A DNA stretch of 64,000 bases from Pseudomonas trivialis (GTDB lineage: Bacteria; Pseudomonadota; Gammaproteobacteria; Pseudomonadales; Pseudomonadaceae). Each line of letters starts with the position of its first letter. Within the stretch, counting starts at the first letter, position 1. Location of the stretch: assembly GCF_001439805.1 (NCBI RefSeq), contig NZ_JYLK01000013.1:1-64000 (forward strand). Reading direction: 5' to 3'. A program made the translations under genes and the position numbers. Of this stretch, positions 44,801 through 54,012 are shown piece after piece. The notes below the pieces were generated by a model. That model had not been told where the DNA came from. It worked only from the letters and a program-made list of their open reading frames with translations, and did no database searches.

Positions 44801-46684
44801 TTGGGACTGGTGTGGAAGCTTCTGAACAGCGTCGATACGACTCAGAGGCCCGCGTTGCAAGCACGACTTCAGCTCGAGATCGAAGGCTACTCAAGGCTGC
44901 GCACACAGTTTTTGATATTGCTGGAGACTCTGCAGGAACGGGTGGATGCCCTGCAGCCCATGCAATTGGAATGGGTCCAGGTGGGCGACGGGCTGCAAAA
45001 ACTGGCGGCCGCGCGCGCGCTTCTGCAGGACGTGACAACGGCTCTGCGCTCGATCTGGCTTAAACAGTACGGGATTCTAATGTTTCACCGATACCGGCTC
45101 GGAACCCTGAGTTCGACTCCCCGTGGCGAGCCCCTCTCGGATTTGATCGAACGCATGTACCGCGAAAAGCGTCAGGGCGACCCGACGGCGTACAACGAGT
45201 TTGTCGCCATGGCCATCGAGCTGGCCGACATCAAGCAGGCTATGGCAAAAGTGGCCGGGGCGATGGAGACCACCCTCGATCAGCTGGAGCGGTTTTCCGT
45301 GGACAGGCGCCGGGCACGCGAATCGCTGCTGGCAGAGGTCAACCATCCCCAGCATCTTTCCCCCGAAAATCTCAAGCTCGAAGCCATGATCACGCTGTCA
45401 TGGATTGCGATTGAACCGCCGGACCCTGGCCATTTCAGCTCACCGCAGGAGGAGCTGTATATGACACAGTTGGCCAGCGCGGAAATCCCCCAGGCAGTGC
45501 AATCGCATATTGAGGTACGCAGTAGCGCCGACTATCCCCTTGAGGACCAGCGCCGAGTCTACGAAACGGTGCTGGCTGTGTATAACCGCTACAAAAATTC
45601 GCTCAATGTATTCAAGACCATCAGTCCTGATCGCCTGCATCCCTCGTCAGAACGCTTTGAGCAAGAACTGCGCACTGCTCGTGAACTCGCCGAGAACGAT
45701 CTCGAGGCGGTGGTATGCCGCCATGAAGCCATGGAGTGCCAGCATCCGCCAGCTGAAAACCTGCGCCCCAAGACAGCGACAAAACGGGTGTTCAAGACCA
45801 ATAAACAGCGTTACTTCATCGGCGATCTCAAACCCGCGCAGAGCACTACCGGCACCTCGAGCATCGTCATCACCGATACGTTAACCGGCGCCGCCATTGC
45901 AACCTATGACGAGCAAGCGGGCGGCTGGGTGCACAGTGGCGAGAAACCGGCGGCAAACCCGGAGCCGGCCCCTGCAGCGAGGTCACTGGCCACGCTCAAG
46001 AGCCAGGGTCAAGCATTGATCAGGCAACGCGAGGGCATCGAGCGGGTCGTCAACAGCCAGCGCGACAAACTGCAATCGCCGCTGACTCGACAGGACGTGA
46101 ACCCGGCGGACTGGGATGAACTGCTCAGCGGGCAAGCTGCAAAGCTCAACGACATTGCCGACGAGGTCGCCCGCGAACATGCCACCCATGCTGCGGCGCA
46201 GGACCTGATCGATGACTTGCGGGCCAATGCGCGCGACATGAACCGTCTGGCGCAAAGTGTCACCAGTGCAGGATACAAACAACAATGGCCAAGCCTGCAA
46301 GGCATCGAATATTTATGGCGCCATAAAGAGATCGATATCAATCTGGTCAGCCCGGCGGACCCGCAGCGTCCTACCTTGCGCGGTGATTTTTTTACCGAAT
46401 ACGCGGTGTATGACAAAACCCGAAAGCCCCCAGTGGTGTTGTGGTACGCGCACTTTCATTACGCGACCGCCGACGCTGCGCCTGCGGCTTACACCCGAGC
46501 TCATTTGAAACTGCCGGAGCAACGTAAATTCACGCAAAGGGACCTGCTCAAACAGCATGTGCAAATCCACCTGCACGCTCAGCAGGGAGCCGGTGCCGAA
46601 CCCTTGGGGAAGATCCTCTACGTGCTGATCAGGCCGCCCCAGGACCAACTGTTCCTGGCCATAGCGCCACCCATCTCAGGCTGA
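41804..46684 (+). CDS. Giant DUF6543 / dermonecrotic-toxin-like protein, copy 1
   Basis: A 1626-residue protein. The N-terminal ~430 residues are mostly helical. A DUF6543-type (dermonecrotic toxin-like) block, NLVDLALKNLSGSPKG to the YVKQLVQRVDIGLNYPNY region and beyond, spans about 430-580. A hydrophobic pair of segments at about 722-752 could insert in a membrane. A conserved HPGIKL...GHWTLDRGLKL module lies near 917-945, followed by a long coiled-coil-rich part (about 950-1300), KRVFKT at ~1326 and WYAHFHY near the C-terminus (~1546). The family is widespread in Pseudomonas and annotated as putative toxins or effectors; no activity is proven. There is no signal peptide. Start GTG 41804 with TAAGG. 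The downstream paralogue is collinear. Confidence 0.75.
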   Translation: MTDNLVKLAVQAQFCMRPTLRAVVAQMLADTLREKYPPLTHPIAQLRLALPRSGGGRDLKPLVDAALEYIAARSLPDLTRHGGLDVYLSDASGTRLTFEADGTHSYDLDVVEAVIRELPLWVSVAFQDALVAYWNAPSDAGGSRWQWFAGLLQGQLRAEAIRQLGGDGQALQCVTRLADYPARETRSRRSGPERSLHAYSVETRLVQGQTRVTRQSSDILLVDDKQVWLCSLSGRIEAYSSLDAFGEAWGQRMAQQFIADSITWQLYEPDGNIFEVQAALVLNAQLDDLAAVDLTTATTPDHLHTLFESITDPAAQLNPAPAVPRQTLLRIEAALPDWLEQASPDLRFAYRRCLLEQASARRLDDGKTWLDGLDDIRTYACRHLDNQMCLARNAWLTGERTCDTDDPKYHADKLELTFAVPVGTLSGGYIEPVHMNLVDLALKNLSGSPKGSMTLRDSDGQAIEAWLTPDYVKQLVQRVDIGLNYPNYMREQLLADSADARQRKRLFIAQRPLRLKSQALEHAIRREAGLTATGADYVAAVVASSHAERYVDNVEIVMRPLAFQRKPGALADVVHHMFIIEPLNGQVGPHLLYRPAYRQSLLQFTRRAQLLAAIAEPGDLQDSVLAWLDDRARPIYSNGGFNEPHYVRIGGIGSEFDPLPAVPKPATLAGPDDQCNDELAQSLSNGQLMEYLFTSEVRQLLAQADRESNSNAESRWALILEGAQLGFDTLLMLARGPAAVVGWFVQLVQSLAQDLPALVSDDPTARELAQIDLLLNTAMVLVHQATASPVPDPPLMDHLALARLPLRRTPGPAITAPPTIRRGAVGLPAEPPGGGRTLLDFDHSLAGDSASARMLQKLLAFKVAWPDPLPAPVEIGAFKGLYNIDGAWHATIGGLFLRVNIVAGFGEVFIVPPDKPTHPGIKLATDGKGHWTLDRGLKLLGGGPKRLAALRETNRNALQDLSVRMHSLQEQNTLAQREVNASFERMSAARSDMARQSEKLGLVWKLLNSVDTTQRPALQARLQLEIEGYSRLRTQFLILLETLQERVDALQPMQLEWVQVGDGLQKLAAARALLQDVTTALRSIWLKQYGILMFHRYRLGTLSSTPRGEPLSDLIERMYREKRQGDPTAYNEFVAMAIELADIKQAMAKVAGAMETTLDQLERFSVDRRRARESLLAEVNHPQHLSPENLKLEAMITLSWIAIEPPDPGHFSSPQEELYMTQLASAEIPQAVQSHIEVRSSADYPLEDQRRVYETVLAVYNRYKNSLNVFKTISPDRLHPSSERFEQELRTARELAENDLEAVVCRHEAMECQHPPAENLRPKTATKRVFKTNKQRYFIGDLKPAQSTTGTSSIVITDTLTGAAIATYDEQAGGWVHSGEKPAANPEPAPAARSLATLKSQGQALIRQREGIERVVNSQRDKLQSPLTRQDVNPADWDELLSGQAAKLNDIADEVAREHATHAAAQDLIDDLRANARDMNRLAQSVTSAGYKQQWPSLQGIEYLWRHKEIDINLVSPADPQRPTLRGDFFTEYAVYDKTRKPPVVLWYAHFHYATADAAPAAYTRAHLKLPEQRKFTQRDLLKQHVQIHLHAQQGAGAEPLGKILYVLIRPPQDQLFLAIAPPISG

Positions 46685-46725
46685 AAGCGTAACGGGCTAC
46701 CGCACTGACGCGACCCGGCGCCTTA

Positions 46726-46757
46726 CCTTTACGGGGGCACATTTGCCCCTGTAAAGG
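46726..46757 (+). promoter_or_regulatory. Hairpin covering the ribosome site of the second giant gene
   Basis: CCTTTACGGGGGCA (46726-46739) pairs with TGCCCCTGTAAAGG (46744-46757) with one mismatch and a 4-nt loop (CATT). The right arm contains most of the AAAGGA Shine-Dalgarno (46753-46758) of the gene starting at 46765. No T-run follows, so it is not a typical terminator. It could block translation initiation. Confidence 0.55.
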
Positions 46758-46764
46758 ACCCCCC

Positions 46765-49700
46765 ATGACTCCCCCCGATTGCCCCACCACCGTGCAGCCA
46801 CTGCGCCAGGCGATACACGCGCAGTTTCTGACGCGACCGACCTTGCGCTCGGTCACCACGCAGTTGCTTGAACAACTGATCATCGAAAAAACGGCGCCTC
46901 TCAATACACCGACCGACGCGCTGTATATCGCGCTCCCGAACAAACCGGGCGGCTATGACGTCACGCTTCTGGTCGACGAGGTGCTGGATTACCTGGCCGG
47001 CGGCAAAGCGCCCGATCTGAACACCGGCATCGATGGGCGCGTTGCACATCTGGTCGACGCCAGCAAGCGCAAGGTTACCTACGCCAACGTGGGCGACTCA
47101 CCTGCCGCGACATGGCCGAGCATGTCGACGCTCAACGACGTGATTCGCGAGCTGCCCGGCCTTGTGCCCATCGTTTTTCAGGAAGCGCTGACCGCCTACT
47201 GGAATGCCACCGGTTCGGCCGACAACAGCCGCTGGCAATGGCTGGGTGATCGGTGTGCGGACACGTTGCGCGTGGCCGCGATCAGCCAAGGCGCACTGGC
47301 CCCGGCGACAGCCAACATCCTGACCGAGCGGGTAGACCATCCTGACCGCACGGGGCTCATCGCGGTCAGTCGGTCGCGCGTGTATGTCCTCGAGTCGAAG
47401 CTCACCAAGGGTGAGGTGTCGTCCACATTGTTGTCACCCGACCTGCTGGTGACACAGGATCAACAGGTGCTGCATTGCCGGTTGTCGGGCTTGATCGAGC
47501 AATACGCGTCGATGGAGGATTTCGTTCAGGCCTGGCAACGCGAACTGAGGCTGCAATTCGACGTGGACGACATCAAGCTCAAACGCTATGAGCCCTCCGG
47601 CAATGTCTTTGATTTACAAGCCTCGCTGGTGCTCAATCAACAACTGGACGACCTGGCGGCAATCGAACTGCCGGCGCGCATGCGCCGAGCTGAGCTTGAG
47701 GCGCTGTTTGCACAAGTCACCGACCCCGCCAGCTGGTTTCAGAACGCGCCACGCGCCGATCCGGCTGTGCTGCAACGCGTGCGATCAGCGTTGCCGGTCT
47801 GGCTGCGCAATGCCCCACCCGCCGCGCAACTGGCCTATCGCAAGCACAGCCTGGAGCTGGCCAGGGTGCGTCAGGCCAGTGCAGGCAAATCCTGGTCCCA
47901 CGGTATCGAATCCCTGCGCACGTTCGCCGCCAACCAACTGCACCGGCAAATGCTGCTGGACCAGCCCCGGGCGCCAGGCTATCAACCCGATGAGCTGGAA
48001 CTGACCTTTCATGTGACAGCAGGCGACCTGGGCAGCGGCTATATCGAAACGCAAACGATGAGCCTGACCGACCTGGCCTTGCGGAATCTGAGCGCCAAGC
48101 CAAAGGGCCGAATGAGCATCGGGCATATCGGCGGTCAACTGATACAGCACTGGACGACGCCCGAGTACCTGCTGGATCTGGTCAGCCGTGTGGACATCGG
48201 CAAAACCTACCCGCAATTGCTCAAGGACAGGTTACTGAGCAGCAGCGCCGACGCCAGCGAGCGCCAACGGCTATTCGGTAACGAGCTGACGGTAATGCTC
48301 GCGCTCGATGCGCTGGAACTGGCCATCAAAGGCGAGCGCGGTTTTACCACGCTGGGCTATCAATTCATTGTGGCGCTGGTGCAAGCCGCGCCGGTGGAGC
48401 AAATAGTCGGCGAAGACAGCATTGTGATCAGGCCACTGGCACTGCGCAGAAAAGCCGACGCCGAACCGGACGAGGTGCAGAACATGTTCGTCATCGAACG
48501 CGCCGATAGCCGCCGCGGTCCACACCTGCTCTACCGGCCACTGTACGCGCAGTCGTTGCACCAATATGCGGACCACGCGGCGCTGCTGGCGGCCATTGCC
48601 GCACCCGGTGAAATTCAGGACAGCGTCCTGGCATGGCTGCCGGACAGCGCTCGACCGATCTATGCCCACGGTGGCTTTCGCGAGCCGCACATTGTGCATT
48701 TTTCGCCCCTGGACCCGTTCGGCCTGCCCGACATCCCCAAGCCTGCGACTCTGGCCACGCAGGCCAGCGATGACGAACTGGTGCAGTCGCTGCATGGCGG
48801 CCAACTGATGCGGGACCTGTTTGGCCGCAACGCGCGCACGCTGGTCGAACTGGCCGACCGCCAGACGGTGTCCAACGCCGAAAGCCGCTGGGCCATTGTG
48901 CTGGAAGGTGGTTGGCTGCTGTTCAATACCCTGCTGGCGCTACCGCTGAGCCCGCCGCTGATGCTGGTGGGCTGGATGGTGTCGCTGACCGCCAGCCTGG
49001 CGCAGGATATTCCGGAACTGCTGGGGCCGGATGACGGGGCGCGTGAGCGGGCTATGGTCGATGTGCTGCTGAACATCGCTTTGGTGCTGTTGCACGGTGC
49101 GCCCTATTCCGACGCGACTGGCGGCCCCTCGTGCTCCCGGCTGGCGCTTGACCCGGTGCGTCGAACTTCAAGCCAACCGTTAGCGACGTTGCCCCCGCTG
49201 GACAACGGCCCGATTGCGCTGCCCTCCGAGCCCCCCGGCGGCGGTGGCGCACGGGTCGACTTCGACAAGTCATTGGCGCGGGATGCTGCTGTGGCGCGCC
49301 TGCTCGAACAGCTCAAGTCCGTGCGCATCGATTGGCCAAAAGCACCGCTTACGCCAGTGGAGACCGGTGCTTTCAAAGGGCTGTTCAAGATCGCGGGCAA
49401 ATGGCATGCCTCGGTCGCAGGCCTGCTGTTCCGGGTGAATATCGTGCCGGGCTTCGGTGAAGTCTTCATCATTCACCCGCAAAAACCTGATCATCCGGGA
49501 ATCAAGTTACGCAGCGACGCAAAGGGGCACTGGACCCTGGATCGCGGTCTCAAGCTGGAGGGCGGCGGACCGAAGAAGCGGATTGCCGACTACCGACAGG
49601 CACTCGAGAACAGGACGGCGCCGCTGCTGGCCCGCAAGGCAGAGATTGGCACAGCCGTGGATCAACTTCTTGCCACTCACGGGCAGGCGCTCAACAAGGT

Positions 49701-51561
49701 CCAGCAAACCCGCGCCGAATTCACGTCGAGCCGGGCACAGCTGATAACGGCATGGGAGCGGATGCAAACGTCTGCCGCTCCGAGGACGTCGGATGTGCAG
49801 TTGCACCACTTCTGGCAGGAAAAAGCCCGTGCAGCCCAAGTCGCTTTTGACGTGGCGCTGGCTGTCATGCAGCGCAACATCAACACATTACTGCCCTTGC
49901 AACGCACGCTGCTCGACAGCTTTAACGAAATTCGCGCGGTGAACTCCGCGCCACTGTATGAAGAGCAACAACTTGGCGTGATGAATACCTTGTCCCAGGT
50001 ACACTTTTCAGTGCGCGACCTGTTGCACGAGCGCCTCAAGGACGTAACGATCACCGCTCAAGGTGAGCATCTGGATGCGCTCACGTCACGCGCCATGGAC
50101 GCGTTGTCACGCGATCAAACCAGCGTTTACGAAACATTTATCGCGCAAAAGAAACGCGAAGAAGCGTACAGCCAGGCGCTGATCGAATGTACGCAGCGCA
50201 TAGAAACGCTATGGGACGAAATGGCGCGGCTCTCACCGGCAGGCAGCGCGCGAAGCGACACGCTGCACCGCGAAGTCATTACCTCAGAGCTGTTCTACGC
50301 CGCCAACTACAAAATCAAGCTATTGAGCACCGAAGTGGAGTTGGCCCTCGACCGCAGTGGCCCGGCGCCTGACCAGAGTGAGGCATTGCTGCTGCAACAC
50401 CTCAACGGCACGCCTTTTTATTCGGTGTTGATCGCCCATCTGCAGATGCGCATCATGCGAGGCTTCACCCTGCAGGAAGAAATTTCAGTCTACGAAAACG
50501 TCATCCAGCGCTACGAAGGCCAGGCCTTCGCCATGCGCTCGTTGCATGAACTGGGCTCAAGCACATTGCGCCAACCCTACCCGGAGACATTTCTGGCGTG
50601 TCTGGCCGAAGCGCGCGCCATTGCTGAACAGGATCTGGCCACGGCCATCCACGCCCTCGAAGGCACCCAAGTGCCGGTGCCCAAGACGCTGCCACTTCAG
50701 AACAAACCCGCCAGCAAACGCGTGTTCAAGACACGCAGGTACGGCACGCTGGTCGGTGACATGCGCCCGCAAACGAGTACCTCGGGCGACGCGATCATCG
50801 ACCTTCACGACCCTCAAACCGGGGCCATCAGCAGCACGTTTCATGAACATCCCAGGGAAAACATCTACGTTGAAATGGTCAAGGCACCGCCCGCTGCAAA
50901 GCCGCCCGCCGCACGCCCGGCCAGCGCGGCCATCAAGGCCGGTAACCGCCTCATACAGGAGCGCCTGAACAGAGAACGTTTGATTGAGCGTGAAGTGCGC
51001 CAGTTGAATGATCCGGTATTACGCGAAGAGAAAAACCCGCAGGAATGGTTCACGCTGCTGGAGCAACTGGCGGATGAGCTGGGTACCATCATCACTGAGC
51101 TGGAGTACGTGAGACCGGTTACCGAACCGGTCACTGCCGCCCTCAAACGCTTTGGCGCCGAAGCCCTGCACTTGCGCAACGCCGCGCAACGCTACCGTGA
51201 CGAGGGTTATAAACGCCAGGCACCGACGCCCGATAAGGTGTTTACGCTGTGGCGCGACGGTGAGCTCGATATTCAGTTGACCAAGGCGCGGGAAACGACC
51301 AGTGCTCAGGACTTTCTCACCGAATATGCGATCCGTGACAAGGCCACCAATAAGGTGCTGTGGTACGCACACTTTCACTATGCGAAAAAAACCGACGCTG
51401 ACCTGGTCTATGTGGCCGCACACTTGAAACGTGCGGACCAGCGATACGTGGGGCTCAAGGCACAGCTGCAACAAGCCGGAAACAACCAGGCCGTGGTGCG
51501 CATCTGGCGCAGCAGAATCTCGCAGGAGATGGCAAGGAAATTGTTCTTTTATTCAGCGTGA
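46765..51561 (+). CDS. Giant DUF6543 / dermonecrotic-toxin-like protein, copy 2
   Basis: A 1598-residue paralogue of the preceding gene, collinear over its whole length. Shared landmarks: RPTLRSV at the N-terminus; SLTDLALRNLSAKPKG and YLLDLVSRVDIGKTYPQL (about 432-490); SNAESRWA (~702); a hydrophobic segment at about 714-745; DFDKSLARD; HPGIKL and GHWTLDRGLKLEGGGPKK (about 910-940); coiled coils; SKRVFKT (~1317); LTEYAIRDKATNKVLWYAHF (~1520-1537). It has a C-terminal extension ending RKLFFYSA. The two copies differ at a large share of positions, so the duplication is old. ATG 46765 follows AAAGGA, which lies in a hairpin. A strong terminator follows. Secretion route and target are unknown. 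Confidence 0.75.
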   Translation: MTPPDCPTTVQPLRQAIHAQFLTRPTLRSVTTQLLEQLIIEKTAPLNTPTDALYIALPNKPGGYDVTLLVDEVLDYLAGGKAPDLNTGIDGRVAHLVDASKRKVTYANVGDSPAATWPSMSTLNDVIRELPGLVPIVFQEALTAYWNATGSADNSRWQWLGDRCADTLRVAAISQGALAPATANILTERVDHPDRTGLIAVSRSRVYVLESKLTKGEVSSTLLSPDLLVTQDQQVLHCRLSGLIEQYASMEDFVQAWQRELRLQFDVDDIKLKRYEPSGNVFDLQASLVLNQQLDDLAAIELPARMRRAELEALFAQVTDPASWFQNAPRADPAVLQRVRSALPVWLRNAPPAAQLAYRKHSLELARVRQASAGKSWSHGIESLRTFAANQLHRQMLLDQPRAPGYQPDELELTFHVTAGDLGSGYIETQTMSLTDLALRNLSAKPKGRMSIGHIGGQLIQHWTTPEYLLDLVSRVDIGKTYPQLLKDRLLSSSADASERQRLFGNELTVMLALDALELAIKGERGFTTLGYQFIVALVQAAPVEQIVGEDSIVIRPLALRRKADAEPDEVQNMFVIERADSRRGPHLLYRPLYAQSLHQYADHAALLAAIAAPGEIQDSVLAWLPDSARPIYAHGGFREPHIVHFSPLDPFGLPDIPKPATLATQASDDELVQSLHGGQLMRDLFGRNARTLVELADRQTVSNAESRWAIVLEGGWLLFNTLLALPLSPPLMLVGWMVSLTASLAQDIPELLGPDDGARERAMVDVLLNIALVLLHGAPYSDATGGPSCSRLALDPVRRTSSQPLATLPPLDNGPIALPSEPPGGGGARVDFDKSLARDAAVARLLEQLKSVRIDWPKAPLTPVETGAFKGLFKIAGKWHASVAGLLFRVNIVPGFGEVFIIHPQKPDHPGIKLRSDAKGHWTLDRGLKLEGGGPKKRIADYRQALENRTAPLLARKAEIGTAVDQLLATHGQALNKVQQTRAEFTSSRAQLITAWERMQTSAAPRTSDVQLHHFWQEKARAAQVAFDVALAVMQRNINTLLPLQRTLLDSFNEIRAVNSAPLYEEQQLGVMNTLSQVHFSVRDLLHERLKDVTITAQGEHLDALTSRAMDALSRDQTSVYETFIAQKKREEAYSQALIECTQRIETLWDEMARLSPAGSARSDTLHREVITSELFYAANYKIKLLSTEVELALDRSGPAPDQSEALLLQHLNGTPFYSVLIAHLQMRIMRGFTLQEEISVYENVIQRYEGQAFAMRSLHELGSSTLRQPYPETFLACLAEARAIAEQDLATAIHALEGTQVPVPKTLPLQNKPASKRVFKTRRYGTLVGDMRPQTSTSGDAIIDLHDPQTGAISSTFHEHPRENIYVEMVKAPPAAKPPAARPASAAIKAGNRLIQERLNRERLIEREVRQLNDPVLREEKNPQEWFTLLEQLADELGTIITELEYVRPVTEPVTAALKRFGAEALHLRNAAQRYRDEGYKRQAPTPDKVFTLWRDGELDIQLTKARETTSAQDFLTEYAIRDKATNKVLWYAHFHYAKKTDADLVYVAAHLKRADQRYVGLKAQLQQAGNNQAVVRIWRSRISQEMARKLFFYSA

Positions 51562-51567
51562 ACAGGC

Positions 51568-51606
51568 CTGCGGGAGGGGGTGTGCTCCCTCCCGCAGTTG
51601 TTTTTT
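51568..51606 (+). terminator. Rho-independent terminator after the giant gene pair
   Basis: CTGCGGGAGGG (51568-51578) pairs with CCCTCCCGCAG (51587-51597), followed by TTGTTTTTT. It sits 7 nt after the stop of the second DUF6543 gene, between it and the convergent MMPL gene. Confidence 0.92.
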
Positions 51607-51621
51607 GTGCGCCGTTGAACC

Positions 51622-53997
51622 TCAGTGAGCGAACAACGAATTGCCCTTCTTGCCCGCCAGCTTCTCGGGTTTGATCAGGAACCGCGCCAGCGCCGGCAAC
51701 AGCCACAGCGCGCCGAACATGTTCCAGAGCAACATGAAGGTGAGCATCAGGCCCATGTCGGCCTGGAACTTGATCGCCGAGAAGATCCAGGTGCACACGC
51801 CGATCGCCAGGCACAGGCCGGTGAACAGCACGGCTTTACCCGTGGACTTCAGGGTCTGGTAATAGGCCTCCTGCAGCGGCAGACCGGCGCGCAGAAAGCT
51901 TTCCAGACGGCTGTAGATGTAAATGCCGTAGTCCACGCCGATCCCCACACCCAGCGCCACCACCGGCAGGGTCGCGACCTTGACGCCGATGCCCATGAAC
52001 GCCATCAGCGCGTTGCCCAGCACCGAGGTCAGCACCAGCGGCAGCACGATGCACAGGGTTGCGGCCCAGGAGCGGAACGTGATCATGCACATGGTCGCGA
52101 CGCACAAATACACCAGAATCAGAATGGTCAGTTCCGACTCCTTGATGACCTCGTTGGTGGCGGCTTCGATCCCGGCGTTACCGGCGGCGAGGATGAATTC
52201 CAGGCCGTCTCTGTTGTTTTCTTTGGCGAAGTCCTGCACCGCATGCACCGCACGGTCGAGGGTCTCGGCCTTGTGGTCGTTGAGGAACACCAGCACCGGC
52301 GCCAGCGAGCAATTGTTGTTGTACAGGCCATCAGCGCGGGCGATGGAGTTGTTCAGCACGTCGGGGTTGCGCGACAGGGTTTCCCACTTGAGGTTGCCCT
52401 CGTTCATGCCCTTGATCATCTGTTTGGACACGGTCACCAGCGAGATCGCCGACTGCACGCCGTCGGTGTTCTGCATCTTCCACATCAACTGATCGATAGG
52501 CGCCATGGCTTCGTAGCGCGAACAGCCTTCGGCCTTGGTTTTGACCATCACTACCAGCACGTCGGAGCTGGTGGAGTAGTTGCTGATGATGAAGTTGTTG
52601 TCCTTGTTGTAGCGCGAGTCCGGGCGCAGCTCCGGTGCGCCCTGGTCCAGATCGCCGATCTTGAGGTTCTGGCTGTACCAGAGGCCGCCGCCAAAGGCGA
52701 CCAGCGCCAGCAGAATCGAGACCGGTGCGACCCTGGCGCTGGCAAATTTGGACAGCAGGCGCCAGAACGGGTGTTCGCGGTTCGCGTCTTTTTTGCTTTT
52801 GGCGACGGCGCGCTTGCTGATGCCTACGTAGGAAATCGCCACGGGCAGCAGGATCAGGTTGGTGAACACGATCACCGCCACGCCGATGGAGGCGCCGATG
52901 GCCAGTTCACGGATCACGCCGATGTCGATGATCAGCAAGGTAATGAAGCCCACCGCATCGGCGAGGATCGCGATCATGCCCGGCAGGAACAGTTGGCGGA
53001 AGGTACGCCGCGCGGCAGTCAGCGCGTTGTCGGCCTCGCTGGACTGCAGGGCGATGCCGTTGATTTTCTGTACGCCGTGGGAAATACCGATGGCGAAGAT
53101 CAGGAACGGCACCAGCATCGAATACGGGTCGAGCCCGAAGCCGAAAAAGTGCATCAGGCCCAGTTGCCACACCACCGCCACCAGGGTGGTACTCAATACC
53201 GCGATGGTGCTGCGCAGGCAGTTGGTGAACCACAACAGCAGGACCAGCGTAATGACGAACGCGATGCCGAAGAACAGCACCACCATCACCAGGCCGTCGA
53301 TCAGGTCGCCGACCTTCTTGGCAAAGCCCACGATGTGGATCTTGACGTTGGGGTTCTGCGCTTCGAACTTGTCGCGGATCTTGTCTTCGAGTTCATGGGA
53401 GAACTTGCGATAGTCCAGGGCCAGCAACTTGCCCTGATCCTGTGGGTCCGGGTAAGACTCCAGCAATGGGATATCGACGATGCTCGACTTGAAGTCGTTC
53501 GCCACCAGACGCCCGACCTGGCCGGACTTGAGCACGTTATTGCGCAGCTGATCGAGGCTGGCCGGCGAGCCGTTGTAGCTCTGCGGAATCACTTCACCGC
53601 CGGCAAAGCCCTCTTCGGTAACTTCGGTCCAGCGCACGCTGGGGCTCCACAGCGACTTGAGGCCCGAGCGATCAACACCGGAAATGTAGAACACTTCGTC
53701 GTTGATCTGGCGCAGGGTTTCCATGTAGTCCTGGGTGAAGATGTCGCCATCTTTGGCCTCCACCGAGATGCGCACCGTGTTGCCGAGGTTGGCCAGGTCA
53801 TTGCGGTGTTCCATCATCTTTTCGATGAAGGGGTGCTTGAGCGGGATCATTTTTTCAAAGCTGGTGGACGGGCGAATCAGGGTCGCCTGCCAGAACAGGA
53901 AAATGCTCACCAGCAGGCAGATCACGATGACTGCCGGGCGGTTGTTGAAGATCAGGCGTTCAAGGAAGGTCGCTTTATCGTTGTGATGACTGCTCAT
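51622..53997 (-). CDS. RND superfamily exporter of the MMPL type
   Basis: A 791-residue inner-membrane protein with two repeated halves. Each half has an initial helix (about 20-38 and about 410-430), a large periplasmic loop and a five-helix bundle, giving about 12 helices. Recognisable blocks are SHGVQKINGIALQSSEADNA after the first bundle and PVVALGVGIGVDYGIYIYSRLESF in the second. MMPL-type RND proteins export lipids, hopanoids or other hydrophobic compounds. It lies 15 nt downstream of a YCF48/BNR protein gene and forms an operon with it. In related pseudomonads this pair often accompanies DUF1302 and DUF1329 genes, which are not present here. Confidence 0.88.
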   Translation of the reverse strand: MSSHHNDKATFLERLIFNNRPAVIVICLLVSIFLFWQATLIRPSTSFEKMIPLKHPFIEKMMEHRNDLANLGNTVRISVEAKDGDIFTQDYMETLRQINDEVFYISGVDRSGLKSLWSPSVRWTEVTEEGFAGGEVIPQSYNGSPASLDQLRNNVLKSGQVGRLVANDFKSSIVDIPLLESYPDPQDQGKLLALDYRKFSHELEDKIRDKFEAQNPNVKIHIVGFAKKVGDLIDGLVMVVLFFGIAFVITLVLLLWFTNCLRSTIAVLSTTLVAVVWQLGLMHFFGFGLDPYSMLVPFLIFAIGISHGVQKINGIALQSSEADNALTAARRTFRQLFLPGMIAILADAVGFITLLIIDIGVIRELAIGASIGVAVIVFTNLILLPVAISYVGISKRAVAKSKKDANREHPFWRLLSKFASARVAPVSILLALVAFGGGLWYSQNLKIGDLDQGAPELRPDSRYNKDNNFIISNYSTSSDVLVVMVKTKAEGCSRYEAMAPIDQLMWKMQNTDGVQSAISLVTVSKQMIKGMNEGNLKWETLSRNPDVLNNSIARADGLYNNNCSLAPVLVFLNDHKAETLDRAVHAVQDFAKENNRDGLEFILAAGNAGIEAATNEVIKESELTILILVYLCVATMCMITFRSWAATLCIVLPLVLTSVLGNALMAFMGIGVKVATLPVVALGVGIGVDYGIYIYSRLESFLRAGLPLQEAYYQTLKSTGKAVLFTGLCLAIGVCTWIFSAIKFQADMGLMLTFMLLWNMFGALWLLPALARFLIKPEKLAGKKGNSLFAH

Positions 53998-54012
53998 GCT
54001 GTCCCGCCCTTA

